From assembly GCA_029053015.1 (NCBI GenBank), contig JAIDHX010000008.1, positions 1-59,589 of the forward strand: a stretch of 59,589 nt of DNA. The letters run 5' to 3'. The DNA comes from Lachnospiraceae bacterium (GTDB lineage Bacteria > Bacillota > Clostridia > Lachnospirales > Lachnospiraceae). Below the pieces are notes generated by a model. It saw nothing but the letters and a program-made list of their open reading frames with translations, was not told the DNA's origin and ran no database searches. A program made the translations under genes and the position numbers. Of this stretch, positions 24,507-33,485 are shown in pieces. Numbering within the stretch: position 1 is the first letter of the stretch; every line of letters begins with the position of its first letter.

Positions 24507-25328
24507 ATGGAAAACATTACAGAACTGGTTCACAGCAGGAGAAGTGTCCGGACATTTGATGGTAGGGAAATCAATGAGGATGACCGGAAGAAGTTAGCTT
24601 TGTTTATGGAAAAGATAGAAAATCCATATGGGATACCTGTCAGTTTCAAATTTCTGGATAGTAAAGAGCATGCGCTTTCATGTCCCGTTGTCAGCGGCAC
24701 AGACCTCTATGTGGGGGCAAAGGTTCCTCATATGCCGCATATGGAGGAGGCTTTCGGCTATTCCTTTGAGATGTTTGTGCTATACGCGCAGTCCATTGGG
24801 ATTGGTACAGTCTGGATTGGAGGCACGATGGATCGCGCCGCTTTTGAGCGTGCGATGGCATTGGAACAGAATGAAAGGATGCCCTGCATAAGCCCCTTGG
24901 GATACCCGGCAGGGAAAAGGTCTGTCCGTGAGAATATAATGCGGAAAGCCATCAGGGCGGACAGCAGGAATTCGTTTGAAACGATTTTCTTTGACGGCAC
25001 ATTTGATGTACCATTGACGAAGGAAAAAGCCGGCAGATTGGCAGAAATTCTGGAAATGGTCCGCTTGGCTCCGTCAGCGGTCAACAAGCAGCCATGGCGT
25101 GTTCTGGCAGATAAAAACGGCGTTCATTTTTATCTGAAGAGAGCAAAGGGATTTGTCAGTGAAGCAGTAGGTGATATGCAGAAGGTAGACTTGGGGATAG
25201 CCCTTTGTCATTTTGCCCTTGCGGCAAAAGAAAATGATATAAATGTTTGTTTTAACGTAAATGATCCGGGGATTGCGGCAGAGAACGGCATGGAATATAT
25301 TGCCTCGTATCTGTTTCAGCGGCAGTAA
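24507..25328 (+). CDS. Nitroreductase family protein with duplicated FMN-domain layout
   Basis: 273 residues. ATG 24507 has AAGGAG seven bases upstream and gives the nitroreductase start ITELVHSRRSVRTF (FMN phosphate Arg). The middle AQSIGIGTVWIGGT is the usual mid-domain segment, and a second FMN-like element APSAVNKQPWRVL near residue 190 is the typical 'SAxNxQPW' motif. This long order of motifs is that of the TM1586-type nitroreductases. It would be a flavin-dependent reductase using NAD(P)H; substrate unknown. It sits between radical SAM and aldo/keto reductase-ferredoxin genes in the OhrR-controlled operon. Confidence 0.85.
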   Translation: MENITELVHSRRSVRTFDGREINEDDRKKLALFMEKIENPYGIPVSFKFLDSKEHALSCPVVSGTDLYVGAKVPHMPHMEEAFGYSFEMFVLYAQSIGIGTVWIGGTMDRAAFERAMALEQNERMPCISPLGYPAGKRSVRENIMRKAIRADSRNSFETIFFDGTFDVPLTKEKAGRLAEILEMVRLAPSAVNKQPWRVLADKNGVHFYLKRAKGFVSEAVGDMQKVDLGIALCHFALAAKENDINVCFNVNDPGIAAENGMEYIASYLFQRQ

Positions 25329-25364
25329 ATTATGTATATTAAGGAGGTCGCAAAGAGGATAGGT

Positions 25365-26546
25365 ATGAAATACAGACTTGACCGATATGGGAATCAGATT
25401 TCACAGCTGGGTTATGGCTGCATGAGATTCAGCAGAAAAGGAAATGCCATCGACTATGAAAAGGCCGAAAAAGAAGTTCTTCTTGCTATCGAAAAGGGCG
25501 TCAACTATTTTGATACCGCTTATGTTTACCCCGGCAGTGAAGAATGTCTCGGACGGATTCTGGATGAAAATAAGTGCCGTGACAAGGTCTATATTGCCAC
25601 CAAGCTTCCGCAGTATATTATGCGTTCTTCTGCGGGAATTGATAAAACCTTTCACGAGGAGTTGTCCCGTCTCCGCACGGACCATATTGACTATTATCTG
25701 ATGCATATGTTCACGGATTATGCGGAATGGGAGCATCTTAAGACTCTGGGTATTGAGGATTGGATAGAGCGAGGGAAAGCGGAAGGCCATATCCGTAACA
25801 TCGGTTTTTCCTACCATGGCGAGACAGAAATGTTCCTGAGAATCCTGAATGCTTATGACTGGGACTTCTGCCAGATCCAGTATAATTACCTGGATGAGCA
25901 TACCCAGGCGGGCAGGAAGGGCCTTCAGGCGGCGGCAGAGAAAGGGATTCCGGTGATCATTATGGAACCTCTCCGTGGCGGCAAACTGGTCAATCTGCCG
26001 GATAAGGCGAAAGAGATACTTGCGTCAGACAGCAAGGGCTATACGCCCGCCGAACTGGGGCTGCGCTGGCTGTGGAACCAGCCGGAAGTGACCTGTGTGC
26101 TTTCCGGTATGAACTCTGAGGATATGGTAAATGAGAACATCCGCATCGCCTCCGAGGCTGTGCCGGGGCATTTTACAGAAGAAGACAGGGAGATCGTTGA
26201 ACAGATCAAGCAGGTCATCCGTGAAAGGGAAAAGGTAGGCTGCACGGGCTGCCGGTACTGTATGCCCTGTCCTAAGGGAGTGGATATTCCGGGCAATTTC
26301 TATTATTACAATCTGATGTATATGGAGAAAAAATCCTCGGCCCGCTTTGAGTTTGCCCAGAACATGGGGCTGCGCAAGGAACCCGGTTTTGCGTCACAGT
26401 GCATTGGCTGCGGTAAGTGTGAAAAGCACTGTCCCCAGCATATCAATATTCGTGAAAAATTGAAGGAAGCGGATCACGCCCTCAGACCTCTGCCTTATAA
26501 AATCGGCATCCATGCTGCCCGCAAAATCATGATTCGCGAAACATAG
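25365..26546 (+). CDS. Aldo/keto reductase fused to a 2[4Fe-4S] ferredoxin domain
   Basis: 393 residues from ATG 25365 (GAGG six bases upstream; ATG 25332 would add 11 residues). Residues 1-290 are an aldo/keto reductase barrel: QLGYGCMRF, NYFDTAYVYPGSEE (tetrad Asp and Tyr), VYIATKLP (Lys), YYLMHMF (His). The C-terminus has CTGCRYCMPCPKG and CIGCGKCEKHCP, two cluster-binding motifs. This fusion is widespread in anaerobes, where it may exchange electrons between ferredoxin and NAD(P)H-linked carbonyl reduction. Last gene of the OhrR-controlled operon; a terminator follows 22 bases later. Confidence 0.92.
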   Translation: MKYRLDRYGNQISQLGYGCMRFSRKGNAIDYEKAEKEVLLAIEKGVNYFDTAYVYPGSEECLGRILDENKCRDKVYIATKLPQYIMRSSAGIDKTFHEELSRLRTDHIDYYLMHMFTDYAEWEHLKTLGIEDWIERGKAEGHIRNIGFSYHGETEMFLRILNAYDWDFCQIQYNYLDEHTQAGRKGLQAAAEKGIPVIIMEPLRGGKLVNLPDKAKEILASDSKGYTPAELGLRWLWNQPEVTCVLSGMNSEDMVNENIRIASEAVPGHFTEEDREIVEQIKQVIREREKVGCTGCRYCMPCPKGVDIPGNFYYYNLMYMEKKSSARFEFAQNMGLRKEPGFASQCIGCGKCEKHCPQHINIREKLKEADHALRPLPYKIGIHAARKIMIRET

Positions 26547-26568
26547 AAATAAATAGATGAAATTTAGT

Positions 26569-26603
26569 AAAAGCCCGCAAACGGTAGTGTTTACGGGCTT
26601 TTG
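26569..26603 (+). terminator. Terminator of the redox operon
   Basis: AAAAGCCCGCAAAC (26569-) pairs with GTTTACGGGCTTTT, then GTTTT. Arms are nearly identical to the terminator at 16711. Confidence 0.88.
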
Positions 26604-26707
26604 TTTTGGAACAAAGGATAATGAAAAGCGAAGAACGGTATTTACAGATAATCATCGGAAGGATATAGTAAATGAAGTAGAAACCCGGTGAAAGGAAATG
26701 AATCAGG

Positions 26708-27454
26708 ATGATAAAAGTTGCAATCGTAGATGACAATGAGGTTTTTTTGCAGGAGATGAAGCAAGCCGTGGAAAGCTGCGGGGAATTTACGGAGGGTATG
26801 GTCTGCGACACTTATTCCGGCGGCGTCGATTTTTTGCAGGCGGATAACGGAGCGTATCAGCTGGTCATACTGGATATGCAGATGGAGGGGAAAAGCGGAT
26901 ATGAGACGGCGCAAAAACTGCGGGAAAGGGACGATTCTGTCGTTATTGCTTTTGTTTCAGGAGTAATTCTGCCAAAGCCGGAGCATTTCAAGGTGCAGCC
27001 TTACAGGTATCTGCTGAAAAATGCGGATAAAGATGAGATAAGCCTGGATATTGAGGAACTTTTGAGGGAAACAAAACGGCGGAGCCTCAATGAAATGGTG
27101 GAAGTGGTCTGCGATGGAGAAGCACGGCGTATTCCTATCAGGAGTATTCTTTACATTGCAAAGGCCAAGAGAGGCAGCCTGCTCACTGTAGAAGGCAGTC
27201 ATGCGGGCGGAGGGAAAACCCTGCAAAGCAATGAAAGGCTGGAGAAATGGTATGTCCAGCTCTGCACGCAGGGCTTCGAATATGCGCATACCAGTTATAT
27301 TGTGAATCTGAGGGCTGTCACGAAAATTGTGAAGAACGAACTGACGATGATAAACGGGGACAAGCTGGGAATCAGCAGAACTTGCAGCAGTAAATTTCAC
27401 CAGAGCTTTTCCGCGTATTTTCATAAAAAATACAAGAGAGGTAATAAGGAATGA
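26708..27454 (+). CDS. LytTR family response regulator (AgrA-like)
   Basis: 248 residues: receiver domain with D8/D9 acidic pocket (AIVDDNE), phosphoacceptor D56 (LVILDMQM) and the Lys in YLLKNAD near 102, followed by a LytTR DNA-binding domain from about 130 (EARRIPIRSILYI) to FHQSF. AAAGGAAATG ribosome site. It overlaps the kinase gene by four bases (ATGA) and thus forms a two-component system. Target sites are likely near: direct repeats lie upstream of the repeat-protein gene at 28891. No autoinducer peptide gene of the AgrD type is visible. Confidence 0.92.
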   Translation: MIKVAIVDDNEVFLQEMKQAVESCGEFTEGMVCDTYSGGVDFLQADNGAYQLVILDMQMEGKSGYETAQKLRERDDSVVIAFVSGVILPKPEHFKVQPYRYLLKNADKDEISLDIEELLRETKRRSLNEMVEVVCDGEARRIPIRSILYIAKAKRGSLLTVEGSHAGGGKTLQSNERLEKWYVQLCTQGFEYAHTSYIVNLRAVTKIVKNELTMINGDKLGISRTCSSKFHQSFSAYFHKKYKRGNKE

Positions 27455-28770
27455 TGGCGGCGATACTGAGATTTGGCGGCAGTCTGTTTGTGAACTTTGT
27501 TTTTTTTGATTTTTTCAGGGGGCAGCTGAGACCAAGATTGAAGGACCGGAAACAAGTATTTCTTATTCTCCTGTTATGTGCGGCGGCTGTCAGAGTGGTT
27601 AATTCTTTTAACAACGGTTTTTTAAATCTGGTATTCGGAATGTTGATTCTGACAGTGCAGATATTACTGATTTTCAAAGATGACTATAAGAGAGAAGTGT
27701 TTCTGCTCTTGATTGGAGAGGCGGTGGCGCTGTTCATGGAACTTGTAGTTTATCTTTTTATCGGAAAACTTCCCTTATTTGCCTTACTTAGAGAGATGTT
27801 TCATTATACGCAGGAAACGGAAGATTTTATGATGGGAATCCTGTCGTATATACTGTGCTGGTTCATACTGCACAGCCTGAAAACCTATTTTCTCAGCACA
27901 AGATATACCATGTGGGAACGTATTCCGTTGTCTTTTTTTGTGCTTCCTTTTTCCACAGCTCTGATTTACCTTAGTATTTTCTTTGAAAAGACGGGCGGAA
28001 TATGGACGCAGTACAGCCTGAATCTGGGATATATCTTATTGCCGGTGGCAAACATATTGATGTTTTATACAATAAACAAGCTGTTTTTTGTCTGCGGGAA
28101 AAACAGGGAACAGCAGTTGAACGAACAACAGACTGCTTTACAGCAGAGATATTATAAGCATTTGGAAGAAATTGACATGGGACACAGGCGCTATGCCCAT
28201 GATTTGAAAAATTTTATGGTTTCCATAGGGGCGTTGGCCGCTGCAGGAGGAAACGGGGAGATCATGGAGCTGTTGGGAGATATGGAAGTAGAACTCGATG
28301 CTTTGACGGGAAAGCGCTATACGTCTAATAATATACTCAATGTCATTCTCTGGGAAAAGACGGATCTGGCTGAAAGGTGCGGTGTCAGGATGGATATCAC
28401 GACAGAGGAAAATCCGGAATGGGCGTGTGTTCCGGGAAGGGATTTAATCGTCATGGCAGGAAATCTTTTGGATAACGCCATTGAAGCGGCAAAGCAGTGT
28501 CAGGATGGCAGTGTTCACGTGGCTCTGCATGCCAGAGAGCATTTTCTTGTGATGGAGGTGGAGAACACTTGTCTCGGACTGCCGTGTACGAACGGGGAAG
28601 TCTTTTTATCTACGAAGCCGGATGGCAGAGAGCATGGTTTCGGCATTTTAAACGTGCGGGATACTGCGGAAAAATACGGCGGATTGCTCTATATAGAGCA
28701 GAAAGACAATTGCTTTACCACAATCCTGACCATTGCAAAGGACTGCCTTGACCGGCACATTGCGTCATAA
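27451..28770 (+). CDS. GHKL sensor histidine kinase (AgrC-like)
   Basis: 439 residues. Six membrane helices fill the first 215 residues, with no large extracellular loop. Then a coiled coil (EQQLNEQQTALQQRY) leads to the phosphoacceptor H250 (HRRYAHDLKNF) and a GHKL ATPase: NLLDNAIEAAKQC is the N box and GREHGFGILNV the G box. This is the AgrC/VirS architecture that senses peptides or membrane state. It is the partner of the LytTR regulator that overlaps it. The ligand is unknown. Confidence 0.92.
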   Translation: MMAAILRFGGSLFVNFVFFDFFRGQLRPRLKDRKQVFLILLLCAAAVRVVNSFNNGFLNLVFGMLILTVQILLIFKDDYKREVFLLLIGEAVALFMELVVYLFIGKLPLFALLREMFHYTQETEDFMMGILSYILCWFILHSLKTYFLSTRYTMWERIPLSFFVLPFSTALIYLSIFFEKTGGIWTQYSLNLGYILLPVANILMFYTINKLFFVCGKNREQQLNEQQTALQQRYYKHLEEIDMGHRRYAHDLKNFMVSIGALAAAGGNGEIMELLGDMEVELDALTGKRYTSNNILNVILWEKTDLAERCGVRMDITTEENPEWACVPGRDLIVMAGNLLDNAIEAAKQCQDGSVHVALHAREHFLVMEVENTCLGLPCTNGEVFLSTKPDGREHGFGILNVRDTAEKYGGLLYIEQKDNCFTTILTIAKDCLDRHIAS

Positions 28771-28783
28771 GGACAAAATTTGC

Positions 28784-28840
28784 CGATTTAGATGTCGATT
28801 TGGACAGACCGCTTGTTCACATGCCTGATAATGCTATAAT
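28784..28840 (+). promoter_or_regulatory. Promoter with 12-bp-spaced direct repeats
   Basis: CGATTTAGA (28784-28792) and CGATTTGGA (28796-28804) are direct repeats 12 bases apart. TTGTTC (28813-28818), 16 bases and TATAAT (28835-28840) form a plausible promoter for the repeat-protein gene. Direct repeats just upstream of a -35 box fit an activator such as the LytTR protein encoded immediately upstream. Confidence 0.55.
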
Positions 28841-28890
28841 TTAGACGAACAAAGAGAGGTGCGAAGGTACTTTTCGGGAGGAGAAAAGGC

Positions 28891-30036
28891 ATGAACGAGA
28901 ACACAAACGAACAAATCACTAGCAGCATGGCTGTCAGGCGTGCCAAAGAATTGGTTGATATCAGTGCCGACCAGTATGATGAAAGGGAGTTACAGCAGAT
29001 AGTCAGGGAGTTGGAAGCGCTTGCGGCAAAGTATCCGGATGTGGAAGAAATAACGATTCGGCTTTCCGAGGGACTGTTTAATCTGAGTCATGACCAGAAT
29101 CAGGACGAAGGATTAAAAACGGTGCAACGCCTGGAAGAACTTGCCGCAAAGCATCCTGACGTTACGGAGATAACCGTGCAGTATGCGAAAGGGCTGGCGC
29201 GTCTGAGTTATGAGAGCGAGGGAGCGGCTGCACATGACATCGTAAATCGGCTGGAGAAAGTCGCCATGCAGCATCTCGACGTCACGGTGATAGTTGCCTT
29301 GTATGCCATAGGTCTTGCCAATTTAAGCTATGAGCAGGAGGGAATGGCTTTATTTCAAACGGTCGGGAAATTGGAAAATCTTGTTTCAGAGTATCGCGGT
29401 GAAATGAATATTGTTGCATCATATGCCGAAGGGCTTGCCAATCTGTGTTTTGAGGATGAGGAAGTAACCGTATCAAGAGCATTGGACAGATTAGGGGAAC
29501 TTGTCGAGGAACACCCGAACTCTGACAAGATAAGGGAAGAATATGACAGGGCTTTGGAATATCTGGAGTCCTTGGAAGATGATGATGAGGAATGGGATGC
29601 TGAATCCGATATGGAGGAACCGGAGGAAGAAAGTCCTGATGATGCGGGGATGATACCGCCTTATGCCGGTCAGGAACAGGGAGAGGAGCAGCAGGAAGCG
29701 CTCAGGGCGGTGGAGAAACTGCGGAGTTTTCTTGTGGCGCATCCTGAGAATACGGAGGCAGCGGTAGAGCTTGCCAAAGGTTTACGGGGGCTGTGTGGCA
29801 TTCAGGGAATGCAGGGATGGCAGGCTGCGGCTATGCTGGAATATCTCTCGGCGGATTATCCGGAGGTGAAGGGCGTGACGACAGAGCTTGCCAAAGGCTG
29901 GATACTGCTGAGCCGCGTCGTGGATGAACTGTCGGCGGTAGCGGTCAATGCGAAGCTGGACGGGCTTGTTATGTTAAATCCCTATCTGGCCGACGTGGTA
30001 AATGATTATAAGAGAGAGTTGGATCAGGCAGAATAA
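28891..30036 (+). CDS. Protein of 40-residue helical repeats, unknown function
   Basis: 381 residues, acidic, no signal peptide. Residues 41-80, 81-120, 121-160, 161-200 and part of 201-240 are repeats of exactly 40 residues. Each starts L-E-x-L-A-x-x-x-P-D, runs through a helix ending in Y-A-x-G-L-A-x-L-S and closes with a third helix. After an acidic linker (DDDEEWDAESDMEEPEEE, about 229-250), two or three more divergent units in the same 40-residue spacing follow from about 278. This is a TPR-like superhelix probably used for protein binding. GGGAGGAG ribosome site. It follows the two-component genes and precedes an ankyrin-repeat gene by 54 bases. Confidence 0.75.
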   Translation: MNENTNEQITSSMAVRRAKELVDISADQYDERELQQIVRELEALAAKYPDVEEITIRLSEGLFNLSHDQNQDEGLKTVQRLEELAAKHPDVTEITVQYAKGLARLSYESEGAAAHDIVNRLEKVAMQHLDVTVIVALYAIGLANLSYEQEGMALFQTVGKLENLVSEYRGEMNIVASYAEGLANLCFEDEEVTVSRALDRLGELVEEHPNSDKIREEYDRALEYLESLEDDDEEWDAESDMEEPEEESPDDAGMIPPYAGQEQGEEQQEALRAVEKLRSFLVAHPENTEAAVELAKGLRGLCGIQGMQGWQAAAMLEYLSADYPEVKGVTTELAKGWILLSRVVDELSAVAVNAKLDGLVMLNPYLADVVNDYKRELDQAE

Positions 30037-30090
30037 AAATCGGGATGGCAACGGAAAACAAAGACAAAACAGACGGGAAGGAATAGAAAA

Positions 30091-31389
30091 ATGGCAGAAC
30101 AATTTATGATAAAAGGTGTGGATGTAATGGCGCAGGACAGTAAAACTGCACTGGATATGCTGCGTAAGGAAAGACAGGTGATAGAATACTGGTATAACAA
30201 AGACGAGGATGTACAAAACGGAGGACTCGAAAAATTTGTGAAATTGGTTCAGCTGATGCTCTTAAAAGCGGATCCTGATGATGATGACGAAACGTCATGC
30301 GCATTTGAGTCTGTGTGCCGTCTTTTGAATTTCTTTGACTTATCCAGCGTCGGGATGGAGGAAAGGGAAAAGGTTCTGGGCATTCTGGACTTTATGATGG
30401 AGCAGGGTATCAGCTTTACCGAAACAAGGTATTGTGAACATGACAAGACGAATTTGCGAGATTATCTGATAAAAAAGGTTTATGAGAAGAAGCAGTTGAT
30501 TGAGAGGATGTTTCAGGCAGGAGTTGATTTGAATGAGGCGCTGTCGGACGGCAGGACCCCGGTACATGTGCTGGTCAGCCGTGAGCGGGCAGGATCACCC
30601 TGTCAAACCGAGCCCAGGGAACAGGAACTTGCAGAGCTTATGGAATTTTTCAGCGTGGAATCCATGGAGGCATTGGATCAAAAGGGGACATCTGCGATTC
30701 ATACCGCAGTCAGAGAAAACCATTTTGAAGTGCTCGAGGCAATGATCAAAAAGGGGATTGACATCAATATCACAGAGGACAGTCCGGCGGTGGCGGGGAC
30801 GACTCCTCTGCACGCAGCCTGTGAATACGGTTTTCCCAAAATCGTACAGATGCTTATGGATGCCGGGGCAGACGACACCATGCAGAATGTGAAGGAAGAA
30901 ACACCTGCCCACATAGCTGTTTCGAAAAAGATATTCTTTAAAGAAATCAAGCCTGAGGAAAGAGTGGAGATGCTACGGAGCCTGAAAAATATAGATATAC
31001 CCGGCACGGAGGGAAAGACTCCCCTGATGCTTGCACAGGCCCGTGATTTATACATATCCGACACGGTTTCTCCTGTGCTGATAGAGAAGGGAGCCGACGT
31101 CAACCGCAAGGATAACGACGGAAATAACGCGATGATGCTGGCTGCGAAATGGTACAGCCATATGGATGTGTTAAAAGCAATGGTGAATGCGGGGCTGGAT
31201 ATCAATGCCCAGAACAACGAGGGAGATACGCTCCTGCATCTGCGGTTAAGCAATAACGGCATTCAGGAAGCGAGATATCTGATCAAGAAAGGGGCGGATT
31301 ATAACATAGCAAACAATAAACATGTGACGCCTGTGCAGATTGCCGTGGAACAAGGCAGGGATGAGGTGCTGGAACTGATGACGCTCTGA
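30091..31389 (+). CDS. Ankyrin-repeat protein
   Basis: 432 residues, cytoplasmic. The first 190 residues are helical and charged (LRKERQVIEYWYN) with no family I recognise. From about 150 on, ankyrin units are evident: DQKGTSAIHTAVRENHFEVL, TTPLHAACEYGFPKIVQMLM, EETPAHIAVSKK, GKTPLMLAQAR, DNDGNNAMMLAAKWYSHMDV, NNEGDTLLHLRLSNN and a last NNKHVTPVQIAVEQGRDEVL. About eight or nine repeats, a protein-protein interaction scaffold. Co-directional with and 54 bases after the 40-residue-repeat gene; together they may form one functional unit. Confidence 0.88.
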   Translation: MAEQFMIKGVDVMAQDSKTALDMLRKERQVIEYWYNKDEDVQNGGLEKFVKLVQLMLLKADPDDDDETSCAFESVCRLLNFFDLSSVGMEEREKVLGILDFMMEQGISFTETRYCEHDKTNLRDYLIKKVYEKKQLIERMFQAGVDLNEALSDGRTPVHVLVSRERAGSPCQTEPREQELAELMEFFSVESMEALDQKGTSAIHTAVRENHFEVLEAMIKKGIDINITEDSPAVAGTTPLHAACEYGFPKIVQMLMDAGADDTMQNVKEETPAHIAVSKKIFFKEIKPEERVEMLRSLKNIDIPGTEGKTPLMLAQARDLYISDTVSPVLIEKGADVNRKDNDGNNAMMLAAKWYSHMDVLKAMVNAGLDINAQNNEGDTLLHLRLSNNGIQEARYLIKKGADYNIANNKHVTPVQIAVEQGRDEVLELMTL

Positions 31390-31404
31390 AAAGGAATCCT
31401 CTTG

Positions 31405-31444
31405 TAATCCCTATATTTCATTGTATAATGAAATATAGGGATTA
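31405..31444. repeat. Perfect 18-bp palindrome before moxR
   Basis: Arms TAATCCCTATATTTCATT (31405-31422) and its exact complement (31427-31444) flank a GTAT loop. No T run follows, so it is not a standard terminator; TATAAT at 31424-31429 lies in the centre. It could be an operator or an RNA hairpin just upstream of the moxR ribosome site GGAGG at about 31455. Confidence 0.7.
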
Positions 31445-31465
31445 TTGTGAGAATGGAGGATTTAA

Positions 31466-32395
31466 ATGCCGGAAAATAAATTAATTGAAGTTCAGGAAGC
31501 GGTAAACAGGATTATCAAGGGAAAAGAAGATGTGGTAAAAAAGGTGCTTGCTGCAATTATTGGCGGTGGGCATATTCTGATGGAAGATATACCGGGCGTC
31601 GGTAAGACAACTCTTGCCACCACTTTTGCGCGAGTGCTTTCCCTGGAATATAGGAGAGTCCAGTTTACGCCGGATGTTCTTCCAAGTGACCTGCTTGGCT
31701 TTTCTATGTATCACAGTCAGAAGGGTGAATTTGAATTTCAGGAGGGAGCGGTCTTCTGCAACCTGCTTCTTGCAGATGAAATCAACAGGACCTCTCCGAA
31801 AACCCAGTCGGCGCTTTTGGAAGTTATGGAAGAACGTCAGGTGAGCGTCGAGGGGACAACCCGTAAACTTCCCGAACCCTTTATCGTGATTGCGACGGAA
31901 AATCCGGCAGGATCATCAGGCACACAGCTTTTGCCGGAATCACAGCTTGACCGTTTTCTTGTATGCCTGTCCATGGGATATCCCAAACATGAAGATGCGG
32001 TAGCGTTGCTGAAAGGTGAGGTATGGAGACAACTCTCTGATATTTCACCCATTCTTTGTCTGGAAGAATTAAAGGATTTTCAGAAAAGGACAGAGGAAAT
32101 TTTTGTCCATGATTCCCTTTATGAATATATCGTAAACCTTGTGGAGGAAACACGCAACAGCCCGCTTTTTTCATTGGGTGCCAGCCCGCGTGCGGCTATT
32201 GCGCTGCTCCGCATGTCCCGCGCAATGGCGATGCTTGATGCCCGGGATTTTGTAACGGTAAAGGATGTGCAGGATGTACTCTGCGATGTTCTTTGCCATC
32301 GCGTGCGTCTAAGCGCAAGGGCGCGTGCGGAGGGTGTCACTGTGGCAGCTGCGGTTGAAAAGCTGTATGAAACAGTAAAAAGTCCCAGGATATAA
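31466..32395 (+). CDS. MoxR-type AAA+ ATPase
   Basis: 309 residues. Walker A DIPGVGKTTLA (41-51), Walker B LLLADEINRTSPKTQSALLE, sensor region FIVIATENPAGSSGTQ, and arginine-finger region ESQLDRFLVCLS complete the MoxR signature. MoxR ATPases act as chaperones that load cofactors or fold partners, typically encoded with DUF58 and transglutaminase/VWA proteins, as here. One base separates its stop region from the next reading frame and the three genes form an operon. Confidence 0.94.
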   Translation: MPENKLIEVQEAVNRIIKGKEDVVKKVLAAIIGGGHILMEDIPGVGKTTLATTFARVLSLEYRRVQFTPDVLPSDLLGFSMYHSQKGEFEFQEGAVFCNLLLADEINRTSPKTQSALLEVMEERQVSVEGTTRKLPEPFIVIATENPAGSSGTQLLPESQLDRFLVCLSMGYPKHEDAVALLKGEVWRQLSDISPILCLEELKDFQKRTEEIFVHDSLYEYIVNLVEETRNSPLFSLGASPRAAIALLRMSRAMAMLDARDFVTVKDVQDVLCDVLCHRVRLSARARAEGVTVAAAVEKLYETVKSPRI

Positions 32396-32408
32396 TATGG
32401 AGGGATTC

Positions 32409-33485
32409 ATGCGCACTGAAATCAATACTCAGACCGGAAAAAAAAGAGTTCGGATATCTCTTCTGCATCTGCTGGCATTTTTGCTTGTTTACATAATTTT
32501 TATACTGCTCTTTTTCGCCTTTCGCAGCTATTTCTTTCTGATAATGGTTGTCTTATTTACGGTACTTGTACCGCTTTCCTTCTGCGCAGCGTGGCGGCTT
32601 ACTGACTTTGTGACGGGAAAGATTGTCTCCCCAAATGAAACCGTCAGGCAGGGCGAAGAAACGAAAGTCGTATTTTCCATTGCAAACCGCAGCTGGCTCT
32701 GTGCACTGCGCGGGACATGGCTCCTTACAATCGGAAATTCCTTCTATCAGACATTCGACAGCCAGAAACTCCTGTTGTCTGTTCCTCCCCATGGAAAAAA
32801 GAACTACCAAATGACTGTCACTTTGACAAATCTGGGACGGATTGTCTTTGCGTGCAAAGATTTCTTTATTACGGATTTTCTTGGTATCTTTGCAATTCAT
32901 AAAGGATGTATCATAGAAAACCGACTCTTTGTACTTCCACGGTCGGACGGTTCCTCACAGGAAGAGATTCCGGATGTCTGTTTCGGTGTGGCTGAGCTTT
33001 CCGAGAGCCGGAGAAAAGGTAACGATTACAGCGAGGTCAGTGATATCCGTACCTATCGGCAGGGCGACCGCCCACGGGATATCCACTGGAAGCTTTCGGC
33101 AAGACAGTCGGAGTTGATGGTCAAAGAACGTGTGTCGCTTTCCTGCAGTGAGCATGTGCTGCTTTTAGAATTTTCTGACGACAGGCAGCAGACAGAAAAA
33201 TTGTTAGCAGCAGGTTATCACAAAATAAAAGGGCTGTTGGACAAGCATATGGCAGTAAGGCTGCTGGTATGGAATAATCATCAGTTTACTTTTGAAAGCT
33301 ATTCTTGTACCTGTATAAAGGAACTTGAAACTGCCTTCTGCGAAATTTTTCAGACAGACCTGCCCTCACATAGCAGCGGTATGCTGCATCAGTATATGAA
33401 AAACTGCTATCCGCAGCTTGAGAGCTATCTGTGCGTGAGACAAAAGGAAGATTCTATAGCATTGGAGATTTGCGTAAATGGCTAG
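32409..33485 (+). CDS. DUF58 domain protein
   Basis: 358 residues from ATG 32409, chosen because GGAGGG lies 5-6 bases upstream; ATG 32397 is the alternative. Two membrane helices near the N-terminus (LLAFLLVYIIFILLFFAF, YFFLIMVVLFTVLV), a beta-rich extracytoplasmic-type region, then the DUF58 signature YSEVSDIRTYRQGDRPRDIH followed by WKLSAR (about 220-245) and a VWA-like fold. Partner of MoxR in a conserved operon type; exact function unknown. Overlaps the next gene by 8 bases, implying translational coupling. Confidence 0.9.
   Translation: MRTEINTQTGKKRVRISLLHLLAFLLVYIIFILLFFAFRSYFFLIMVVLFTVLVPLSFCAAWRLTDFVTGKIVSPNETVRQGEETKVVFSIANRSWLCALRGTWLLTIGNSFYQTFDSQKLLLSVPPHGKKNYQMTVTLTNLGRIVFACKDFFITDFLGIFAIHKGCIIENRLFVLPRSDGSSQEEIPDVCFGVAELSESRRKGNDYSEVSDIRTYRQGDRPRDIHWKLSARQSELMVKERVSLSCSEHVLLLEFSDDRQQTEKLLAAGYHKIKGLLDKHMAVRLLVWNNHQFTFESYSCTCIKELETAFCEIFQTDLPSHSSGMLHQYMKNCYPQLESYLCVRQKEDSIALEICVNG

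Noticed and set aside
28784..28804. Riboswitch upstream of the repeat-protein gene
   Set aside because: The only structure seen is a pair of DNA direct repeats placed before the promoter, so it would not be transcribed.
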